From Micromonospora humi (GTDB lineage: Bacteria > Actinomycetota > Actinomycetes > Mycobacteriales > Micromonosporaceae): a stretch of 64,000 nucleotides of DNA. The stretch is from NCBI RefSeq assembly GCF_900090105.1, contig NZ_FMDM01000008.1, positions 62,001 to 126,000 of the forward strand. Direction: 5' to 3'. Both the position numbers and the translations under genes were made by a program. Shown in pieces: positions 28,072 to 38,000 of this stretch; the first letter of the stretch is position 1; each line of letters starts with the position of its first letter. The notes below the pieces were generated by a model. It saw only the letters and a list, made by a program, of their open reading frames with translations, searched no databases and was not told the origin of the DNA.

Positions 28072-28785
28072 TCAGGTGGACCGGCGGGTGGCGACCCGAC
28101 GGCCGACGGGGTGCGTCCGGGGGACGGCGGGAGCCAGCACGGTGATGGCGGTGATGATGAGGCCGTTGCGCACCAGCCAACGGCCGGAGAAGCCGGTCAG
28201 CTTGCGGCCCTGCACCCACGGCGCGGTGACCAGGAGGCCGGCGGTGAACGTGCCGGAGAGCGGGTCGAGCACCACCTTCGCGTCCTCGAAGTCCAGCCAG
28301 CGCCCGGTCAGTGGGAACCAGGCCTTGTAGACCGACTCCTTGGCGCTGAACAGCATCCGGTCCCACGACACGGCGGGGTGGTCGTGCTGGAGGACGGCGA
28401 TGCGGTCGCGTTCCTCGGGCAGCGACACGGCGGCCAGGATGCCGTTGGCGAGCGGCTCGTCCGGCTCGGCGTCGATGCCGACGGTGGTGACCCGCTCGCG
28501 CTCGGCGACCACGGCGCCGCGATAGCCGGCGCAGTGGGTGATGCTGCCGACCAGGCCCTCCGGCCACTGTGGCTCGCCGCGCACGCCGGGCAGGATCGGC
28601 GCGGGTGGCCGGCCCAGCCGGCCCATCGCCTGGCGGGCGCACCACCGGGCGGTGGTGAACTCGCGGCGTCGCTTGTCGACCGCCATCCGGATGACGGCCT
28701 CCTCCTCGTGGAAGAGGGTGGCGTCCGGGGGGTCCACGAACGTGTCGACGGCCGTCACCGCGGCCGGGAGAATGGACTCGATCAT
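28072..28785 (-). CDS. 4'-phosphopantetheinyl transferase, Sfp/EntD type
   Basis: A 237-residue enzyme that transfers phosphopantetheine from CoA to the Ser of carrier proteins, here most likely the PKS ACPs. Family motifs are GSITHC, the Mg-binding GIDAEPDEP (about residue 103) and FSAKESVYKAW (about 147-158). Length is typical. The gene faces the LAL regulator and marks the probable right border of the polyketide cluster. Its GGAGG ribosome-binding site (28791-28795) lies inside a perfect inverted repeat, described separately, so translation may be controlled. Confidence 0.94.
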   Translation of the reverse strand: MIESILPAAVTAVDTFVDPPDATLFHEEEAVIRMAVDKRRREFTTARWCARQAMGRLGRPPAPILPGVRGEPQWPEGLVGSITHCAGYRGAVVAERERVTTVGIDAEPDEPLANGILAAVSLPEERDRIAVLQHDHPAVSWDRMLFSAKESVYKAWFPLTGRWLDFEDAKVVLDPLSGTFTAGLLVTAPWVQGRKLTGFSGRWLVRNGLIITAITVLAPAVPRTHPVGRRVATRRST

Positions 28786-28790
28786 GGCTT

Positions 28791-28845
28791 CCTCCGTGCC
28801 GGAGAAACGGTTCCGGGGTCAGCGGTGCTCCGGCCGGCACGGAGG
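28791..28845 (-). promoter_or_regulatory. 5' leader hairpin covering the PPTase Shine-Dalgarno
   Basis: In the minus-strand transcript, CCTCCGTGCCGG (28845-28834) can pair perfectly over 12 bp with CCGGCACGGAGG (28802-28791) across a 31-nt loop. The downstream arm ends in GGAGG, five bases before the ATG. If the RNA folds, the ribosome-binding site is masked. I know of no riboswitch class with this shape. A DNA operator is the alternative. Confidence 0.6.
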
Positions 28846-28867
28846 TGGGCCGGTTGCGGGACCGTGC

Positions 28868-28890
28868 TGACAGGTGTCACGCCTCGACAC
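28868..28890. promoter_or_regulatory. Overlapping inverted repeats upstream of the PPTase gene
   Basis: TGACAGGTGTCA (28868-28879) has 5-bp arms. Its right half also forms GTGTC (28874-28878) / GACAC (28886-28890). The pair lies about 85-105 bp before the PPTase start, where a promoter is expected. A weak operator candidate. Confidence 0.3.
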
Positions 28891-28975
28891 TATCGACGCT
28901 GGTGGCAGCGGGGAACGCGGCGCAGGCCATTCACGGGCCGCTCATGCCGCGCTAAGGGAGTGCTGCCGCCGGCTA

Positions 28976-28998
28976 GGGGCCGACATCGCGTCGGCCCC
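28976..28998 (-). terminator. Terminator of the Tc toxin operon
   Basis: Perfect 9-bp arms GGGGCCGAC (28976-28984) and GTCGGCCCC (28990-28998), 5-nt loop, 10 bp beyond the stop of the TcA-like gene on the minus strand. Confidence 0.75.
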
Positions 28999-29008
28999 GG
29001 CCGCGCAC

Positions 29009-32000
29009 TCAGCTCGCCCTGGCGCTGTAGTGGCAGACGAGCAGCACGTCGTCGAGCTGGTCCAGGGATGCCGCGACGTCACCGGCCGCCACCGTGAGTC
29101 GCCACCGCGCCTGCTCCCCGTCCCCCGTCACCGCCACCGGCCCGAGGTCCGCCCGCTGGTGCAGCAGCGGCGGCAGCGGCACGCCGTCCGCCAGCGCCAC
29201 GGCCTCCCCGGCGGGCTCCGGCGTCCGCAACGCCGGCAACCTCGTCGGCGCGCCACCGGCGGTGGGCACGCCGAAGACGTCCACCGCGCCGACGGTCAGC
29301 CTGCTGGCGCGCATCAGCACCGGGAACCGGTCCCGGCTCAGCGTGACCAGCTGGGTGTGCGACCCGTCCGGCTCGGCGACGGTCCGCAGCCGGTGCCACT
29401 CGCCGGGGAACTCGTGGCGCAGGCTGAACAAGCGCGACAGCGGCAGCCCTTCGACGTCGGCGAGCACCTTCTTCCACCGCTCCTTGGCCTTCTGGCGCAG
29501 CTGCTCGCCGCCGTCGCGGGCGGTGTAGCGCAGGTGCAGCACGACGTCGGACACGCTGCCCAGGTCGAAGGCGTTGCAGTCCGGGTCGATCTCCAGTCGC
29601 CAGCGCCCGGCCGCGCCGGCGCCCTCGAACGGCAGGTAGCGCTCGTCGTGGAAGTTCACCTCGAACAGCCCACTGTCGTTCTGGCCGCCGCTGGTCGCGA
29701 TCTGCTGCACGGCCGCGAAGTCGCGGACGAAGCGCGGGTCGTCGCCGTCGGCGTCCCGCTCGTACCTGCCGGCGCGCAGCGCGGGGCTGACCCGGGTCTC
29801 GTTGGAGAGCATGACCAGCCGGGCGTTGACTCCGCCGTAGGGCCCGACGACCGCCGGCACGGTGAGGCTCACCGACTTGACGCGCCGCAGGTAGTGACCC
29901 GGGTGGTCGAGGTCGAACAGCAGCTCCGGCAGGTCGATCTCACAGCGTCCGGTCTCCCGCAACCGGATCAGGGCGAGCGGGGCGTGCTGCCGCAACGACA
30001 CGTGCTTGGTCAGCTCGTGGTCGCGGACGTCCAGGTCGGCGTGCGCGCGCTGGAGCTGCTGGAGTTGCAGGTGCAGCCGCTCGCCCGCGAGCAGCCCCTT
30101 GCGCAGGCTGTCCCAGGCGCCGGCCCGCACGATCGTGGCGCCGTCGGTCAGGCCGCGCTCGAAGCGGTGACACCGCTCGGCCTGCCGGGCCAGCTCGTAG
30201 GCGTGCTGGTAGGCCTGGTGGTAGAGGCCGCTGAGCTGGCCCTGCAACCAGCCGTACAGCTCGGCGTCGGTGTACTTGCCGCTCAGGTGCGCCTGGACCA
30301 GCTGGGCCTCGGCGATCTGCTTCTCGACCTGCCGCCGCTCCAGGGTGGCCAGCTCCTTGGTGATCTCCATGGTGGTGACCTGCTTGTCGATGCCGGCCAG
30401 TTCCAGCGCGGCGGCGTTGGCGCCGATGGCGTACTCCTGGCCCCGGCGACGGTAGCCGGCCATCTTCCCGGCGTGGTCGGCGTCGTAGCTGTCCTCGTAC
30501 GACATGCCGGCCAGGTGCCGGGAGATCGCGGTGAGAGCCGGTCCGATGTGCTTGCCGCCGAACTCGATCTCGGCGCCGACCCCGAACGGCTCGACGTGCG
30601 CGGCGAAGCTGGGAATGTAGTAGGACAGGCTGGCGATGATCTCCATGGCGTTGGCACGCACCTGCCAGTCGCGGGCCGAGTGTGCCGAGGCCAACTGGTT
30701 GATCTCCTCCTGGATGAGGAAGACGCCGTCCTGCCGCTGGGTGGCGGGTGCGTAGGAGACCATTCCCGCGACCTGACCCGGTTCGGGCGTCTTGTCCTCG
30801 GCGCCCATCAGCCAGCGGTGGTAGCGCAGCCGCTCGGCGGGCACGGCACGGGAGTCCCGCAGCGCCGCGAGCCGGGCGTCGGCCTCGTCCTCCTGCCGGC
30901 GCCGGGTCTCCAGGGTCGCGTTGAGCACGAGCAGTTCCTGCTCGGCGCGCAGCGCGGCCAACTCCTCGCCGTCGCGCTGCTCGAGCGCGGCGAGCAGCGA
31001 CTGGCCGAGGCCACGCAGCGTGGCGCAGGCGTCCTGCGCGCGCCGCAGCACGACCTCGAAGCGGTGCGGTGGCAGCGACGCGTTGACGTCGGCGACCACG
31101 CTGCCCAGGTCGATGCCCTGTGCGGCGGCGCGTACCAGCAGCGCGGGGTCGATGGGTGGTTCGAACAGTGGCAGCTGGCGGACGACCCCGGCCAGGTTCA
31201 TGCAGTTGCGGATCTTGAAGAGGCGGTCGGCGACGGTGTCCCAGTAGCCGAGCAGCTTGTCGTTGGGCGGCACGCAGAAGTAGAGCGTGCGGCCGAGCCC
31301 GAGCAACCCCGCGGACTCGGGCGCGGCGGTCAACGTGGCGCTGTTGAGGGTGGGGAAGGTGTTCTCGAACTCGGCCGCGACGTTGCCCAGCGCGTCGAGC
31401 TTCCCCCGCATCTGCGCGAACGTCTGCGGGGCGGGCTCACCGGCGGCGGGCACCCGCCGCATCGCCGGACCGCACAGCTCGGCGGCGAGGACGTAGAGGT
31501 TGGTGGCCTGGTTGATGCTCTCCATGGTGTCCTGGGCGTAGAGCTTGTCGCCCCACCCGATGAGCGCGTCGAGGTAGCGCATCACCACCTGCTTCTTGTA
31601 CGCCGTCGGGCGCATCCGGGCCAGCAGGTGCGGCTGGAAGGGGTGGTCCTTCCACTCCGCGATCTGCCGCTTGAGGTCGGCGTCGCCGGAGTTGAGGCGG
31701 GCCAGCCACTGCTCGACGGTCTCCTTGCCGGTGGTCCGCAGCGGCAGCACCTTCCAGTAGTCGCCGGTGCCGTCGGTCGGGTCGAAGACGTGGTGGTAGA
31801 AGCGCAACGCCTCCTCGTAGCGGTGGTTGTCGGCGAGCATGTCGCCGATCAGCATCGGGATGTCGAAGAACAGCTCCCGGTGGTAGCCGGACTGCGCGCT
31901 GCTCCAGTCCAGCCCCGGGTTGCCGGGCAGGCCGAAGTCGACGTTGTCGGACGGGTACGGCGTGGACACCGCCCACGGGTCGGGCTGGTACCTCTCGGCG

Positions 32001-35000
32001 AAGCCGGGGGTGAGGACGAGCTGCTGGTTGGCGGGGGTGAGCAGGCCGGACACGCCGTACTGCTGCAGCCGCTTGAGGTAGGTGCAGACGAACGGGTCGA
32101 AGAACGTCTGCAGCTCGACCGTCGCGGCGACCTTCGGCCGGGCGAAGATCGCACCGATCCGCTCGATCTCCAGCGCGACCGCCAGTTCCTTGGTGAGTGG
32201 CTTGTCGACGGTGAGGGCCGCGGCGTGCGGCAGCTCCCGGGCCAACCGGCTGTCGGCCACCGCGAACCGCGGCGCGGTCAGCGCGGCGCGGGCCAGCGTG
32301 GCGTTCGCCCCGCCCCAGCCGTTGCCGGCGACCTCGGCGCCGTGTCCGGCCTCGACCAGCCACGGCAGCTCCGGGACCGCGACGACGTCCGTGCCCCTGG
32401 GCGTGAGGTCGAGGCCGGGGTAGATGCGCGCCGGATCGCCGATGACGCCGCTCAGCGTCGGCGACGCCAACCTCAGCCGGCCGAAGTAGGCCCGCCGGTC
32501 GTCGCCGACGACGAAGTAGCCGCTGTCGGAGTGCGCCCACCGCTCGACGCCGATCCGCATCCCCGGCGCCCGGCCCAGCACCGTCGTGGCCCGCACCGGC
32601 TTGCTCCTGGTCAACGGCTTGACCTGGAGTTCGTCGGCGCTCACCCGCAGCAGCGCGCCGGTGCTGAGCCAGGTCTGGTCCGGGCGGTCGGCGGTCATCC
32701 GACCGTGGCAGCCGTCGACGACGAACGTGCCCAACGCGTACGTGTAGGCCTGGTTGCCGTCGGCGGCGAGCGCGTTCTCCTCGGTGACGAGCACCGGCGG
32801 CTGGTAGCTGACCTTCTTCTCGTCGTCGGACCAGATGAGGGTGCGGTTGGCGACGCACAGCACACGCAGCCGGTCGCCCTCGATCCGGGTCTCCAGACGC
32901 TCGACCACCCCGGGCGGCCGGGGGGTGCCCTGGGCGGTGGTGGCGTCGTCGTCGTCCGGGTCGTAGTCGGCGACGAGGACGTCCCCGCCGTCCGTGACGC
33001 GCTTGGGCCCCCAGGCCCCGTCGCGGTACTCCGACCAGGCGAGCTGGACCTCCTGGTAGTACCGCGGTGGCTGGGCGGACGTGGCGCCGGTCGCGGCCGG
33101 TCGGGTCTTGGTGGTCACCTGCGCCCAGAACAGGTAGAGCCGTCGGTTGAAGGTGACCGCGGTGACCAGCTCGCCGCGCACGTCGACGGGGACCTGCTCC
33201 CAGGGAGTCCACCTCGCGGTGCCGTCGGCGGTCACGACGTAGCGGCGGTAGTGGTACACCTGCGGGGTGTTGGCGGTGCGCCCGAACAGGTGCACGACCG
33301 TCTGCAGCTTCTCCGCCGGTTCGAAGTCGTGCTGCACGTGCAGCGCGGTGACATCGAGTTTGGCGACGGTGTCCAGCTTCTCCAGGTAGCCCGCGACGGC
33401 CCGTTCCGCCGCGGCCTCGGTGAGATCCTCGCTGAGCAGCACGCCTTCCAGGTCCTTGAAGAACGGGGTCTTGTCGTCACGCAACTGCGGCAGGATCCAG
33501 TTCTCCGGATACAGCAGCACCTTGCGGTTGGCCTCCCAGACCCGGTAGTTCCGCATCCATCGCCAGTGCCCGGCGTCGACGGCCTGCGGCGTGACCGCGG
33601 GCGCCTCGTGGTTGAGCAGGACGCGCTGGATGAACAGCTGCACCGAGGAGATCGCCTGCTTGATCCGCGAGGTGCGCATGCACGGGCTCATCTCGACGTC
33701 GACGAGCAGCTGCTGGTAGAGCCCGTCGGCATCGCGTACGCCCAGGCGTGGCGCGAGGTAGGCGACCAGGGCGGCGCGGCGGCGGTCGCGCTGGGCGTCG
33801 GTGAGCGAGGCGGCCACGTCGAGCCAGGCGTCGTCGTCGTAGCGGGCCTTGACGGCGCGGCGGGTGTCCTCGGCGACGTCCTGCCCGGTGGGCCGGCGCG
33901 CCCATCCGGCGGCCGTGACCGTGGGCACGCCGAGCGTGGTGACCACGGCGGCGGCGTCGACCAGCCGTTCGACGGCCACCGGGTCCCGCAGCGCGGGCAG
34001 AGCCAGGTTCAGCCCGGCCGGGTCCGCCAGGTCGGTGATCGTGGTGGCCGGCACCCCGGCCGCCGCGGCGAGCGCGGTGGCGGCCTGTTCGTCGGTGGTG
34101 GCCGACCACAGGGCCGCCAACGCCCCGTCGGGCTGGCCGGGGCGGGCGCGGACCCTCGCGTACGCGCCGATGGCCCGCGCGGCGGGGAGGTCCAGCAGCC
34201 GCCGGCCGTCGGCGCGCAGCGTCACCACGTCGGCGACCAGGACCCGCAGGTCGGCGCCGGGCAGCCGATGGCCCTCGGCGAGCAGCTGGACGCGGGCCAG
34301 CAGCTCGTACCCCTGCCGCGCCGGATCGGTGACGTCCGGCGCGTCGGCCAGGGCGAGCAGGTCGGTGATGAGCGGTGTGCCGGGCACGACGCCGCGCAGC
34401 GCCGGCCCACCCGCGGTGCGCCGCCCTTCGAGCAGCAGCGCGACGGTGGCCGCGTCGGGCAGCACCGCCAGCATCGTCTGCCGGATCAGGGCACGCTGTT
34501 CCCGGTCGCGGACGGCGGGCAGGACGGCGTCCAGCAGGAGCCGTGTCCGCGCGTCGACGGCGGCCTCGCGCTGGCCCGGATCGTCGGGCAGCGGCGTGGC
34601 CAGCAGCGTCGTCGGGGCGGTGATCCCGGCGGCGGCCAGCGCGGTGCTGAGGTCGGTGAGCACGGCTCGGGGTAGGGCGTGCAGCCGGTCGACGGCGGCC
34701 GCCCAGCCCGGGTCGGCGGTGAACGTCCGTATCTCGTCGTGCTCGGCGTCGGTGAGCGCGCCGACAACGGTGACGGTGCGGTCCGCGGGGCTCCAGCGCA
34801 GCCGGGTGCTCCACGCGGCGGGGATCGCGGGCGCGGGAGCGGGCGGCGTGGGCAGGGTGGCGACGGTCTGGTCGTTTCCGGTCAGGATCGCCGCTGCCGC
34901 GTCCACGAGCGGCGCGGGCACCTGAGTGGCGGCAAGGGCCCGGCGGACCAGGGCGTCCGGCGGCCCGACCGTCGGGTCGAGATCGGCGGCCACGGTCCGC

Positions 35001-38000
35001 AGCCCGTCGCGCAGCGCGCCGAGGACGCGGTCGCGGCCGGCATCGGCGTGCGGGGTGGACAGGTCTGCGAGCAGGCCGGCGAGTCGGGTCGGGTCGAGAT
35101 CGCCGCGGCGCAGCCGCCGGATCTCCCCGACCAGGGTACGGGCGGTCCAGTCGCCGGATCCGGGCGCGGTGAACGGGTCGACGCCGCTGAGGGTGATCAT
35201 GGTGATCAGGTCGCGGACGTTCCACTCCACGGCGCGGGCCAGGGTGACGTGCCGGAACATGGCGCTGACCGCTGCCACGTCGAGCGGGGCGGTGTCGTCG
35301 GCCAGGCCGAGGTGGGCGCGCAGCGCGGCGAGGTCGGCGGCGGGAACGCGCATCCCGGCCTGCAGGGTGGCCAGGTGGTCGCCGACGGTGGCGCCGGGCA
35401 GCACCTGGCCGCGCCAGTCCGGGTCGAACGCCGGGTCCAGCCGCAGCAGGGCCCGGTTGCGCAGCCGGCGGTGGTAGAGCGACCCGGGTCGGGTCGGGTC
35501 GAGGTCCGCCCAGAGCAGCACCACCTGCGCGACCGCGACGTCGAGGGTGCGGGCCAGGTCCGCCACCCGCGCCACGGCGGTGACGGTCGCCGCGTCGAGG
35601 TCCCCGGCGCCCAGCGCGGTGAGCGTGAGGTCGAGGTCGTCGAGCTCCCAGCCGGTGGCCCGCCACAGCCGCACGAGCCGGTCGAGGCGGACCCACTCGT
35701 CGTCGGTGAGCCAGGGCTCGTCGTCGGCCCAGTGGCGCACGGTGACGGCGTCGACGGCGCGTTCGAGCGGGCCGTCCACCAGGACTGTGGCGCGCAGGCG
35801 GTCCCAGGCCGGCCCCGCCAGGTGGGTGCCGGCCCAGTCGGTGAACTCGTCGACCGTACGCCCGGCGGCGCCGAGCGCGGCGGTCAGCGCGGGGCTGGGA
35901 TTCACCAGCCCGCCGGTGACGAACGCGACCAGGTCGGCGCCGGGCAGGTGCAGGCCCTGCACGGTCTCGAACGCGTGCTGGGCCGGGTTGAGGAAACGGG
36001 TGCGCAGCAGCGCGAGCAGCTCGTCGTAGCCGATCCCGGCGCGGTCCAGCAGCAGTGGTGTGTGCGGCAGCAGGCTCACCGCGTACGAGGGGCCGTGCGC
36101 GGCCAGGGCCGACCAGGTGGCGGCGTCGGCGTGGCCGGTGGCGGGCAGCCCCTGCGCGGTCTGGAACGCGGTGACGGCCGCGGTCACGGGCGCGTCGAAG
36201 CGTTCCCGGGCGGGATCGGCGCCGACGGTCAGCGCCGCCCCGGCTGCGGCCAGCTTGCGTCGCAGCGCCCACACCCACCAGCCGCTGTCCCCGTCGGCGA
36301 GCGTCGGCGGGGTGACGGCGGTGAACCCGAAGCGTTCGTCGGCGTCCACCGCGTCGGCCGGGGCGCCCGCCAGGTCCACGCCGGTGATCAGCGCGAAGGT
36401 GGCCGGTGTCAGGCCGAGGCGCTCGGCGGCGAGGGCGTGCGCGGGGGTGCCGTCGGCGAACGTCTCCAGCAGGTCCGCCCGGGCGACGCCGAGGTGGGCG
36501 AGGTGGGCGCGGGCCGCGTCGAGCGCGGCGTCGAACGGCAGGCTGTTCGGGTACGCGGCCCGGTCGAGCCGGGTCCGGGTCGCGGCGGGCGGGGTGACGT
36601 ACGCGGCCCAGTCGGTGTGCTGCGGCGCGGCGGCCAGCTCGGCGGCGGTGACGCCGTCGGTGTCGTACGCCGGGATCACGGCCGGGTCGAGCGAGCCGAC
36701 CAGGCTCTCCAGCACCTCGTTGACGAGGTCGACGTACGGGATGGTGGTGTTGGTGTTCTCGCACGTCAGCGGGATCTGGGCGAGGTCGGGACGCCGGGTG
36801 AGCAGCACGTCCAGCGGCCGCTGCCCGGACCCGTTCGGCGCCGCCGTGTCCAGCATGGCCAGCAGGTCCACCAGGTACGCCGCCGGGCTGTAGACCGAGC
36901 GGCAGTGGTCGCACTCGCACCAGCTCACGTCGCCGAACAGGGCACCCCAGGTGGGCAGGTAGGTGGCGATGCTCCGGTCGATCGCGGCGGCCGCCTCGAC
37001 CCGGTCGCCGCCCTGCAGCGCCGCGAGGTCGACGCCCAGCCGGGCGTCGACGAGGTGCGCGTACGTGGCCAGCATCGCGGTGGCGGTCTGCTGCGCCTTG
37101 CTGTGGATCATCATGGCCTGCGGGGCGTCCAGGTCGGCCGCGTGCGCGAGGAACGTCTGCTGCGGCAACCGCGCGATGTCGAACGCGGACCGGTACGACT
37201 GCCCGATCAGCCAGTCCATCGCGGCCGGTCCGGTGCTGACCCGGTAGAGCCGCTGCGCGCGGCTCAGCTCGGGCATCAGCGCGGCGCGGGTCGGCTCGTC
37301 GATGCCCTCGAACAGCACGTCCGCGTGCTCGGTCAGGAACGGCTCCAGCCGGGTCGTGCCGATGTCGAACGCCGCGCCGCGACCGCGTACCCGCTCGCCG
37401 GTGGCGCGGGCGAGCACCGTGGGCAGGGCGTCTCGTACGGCCTCGCCGCCCACCGCGTCGGCCGGCGCGCCGGCCAGCGACCGGGCCACCGACGCGGTCG
37501 GGAACGCCAGGTGCGCCTGCCCGAGCAGGCCCGCCGCGTACACCGCGGGACGGTCGGCCTCGTCGACGCCGACCGCCACCCCGTCGGGCAACCCGACCCG
37601 GGTGACGAGCGCGGTCAGCTCCTCGTGCCCCAGGTCGAGCAGCGCCTCGGCGGAGCCGATGCCCCGCTCCCGCTGCAACGCCGTCATCAACGGGAGGTGG
37701 CGGTCGGTCAGGGCGTCGAGCTGGAGCGCGAACTGCGCCCGCTCGATCGCGCCCGGCTCGGCGAAATCCGGGTCGGCACGCAGCTCCCGCCACATCGCCG
37801 CCGGGTCGTCGGCGCGGCCCGCCGCGGCCCGCAGCAGGGCCCGCTGCGCCCGCGCGTCCGGCACCGCGTCGGCCAGCACCGGCCCGTACGCGGGCGCGCC
37901 GGCGCCGGCCAGCAGCAGATCGGGGGACAGGTCGAGGATGAGCGCGACCGCGGCGTCGAGCGCCTCGTCGGGCTGCTCGGCGATGACCCGCCGCTCGATC

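Noticed and set aside
25115..28840. 1241-codon minus-strand frame covering the LAL gene and overlapping the PPTase
   Set aside because: Antisense to a gene with AAA and LuxR motifs; its own sequence has no recognisable domain.
33477..37793. 1438-codon second minus-strand frame inside the TcA gene
   Set aside because: Arg/Pro/Gly-rich shadow of the true frame without domains.
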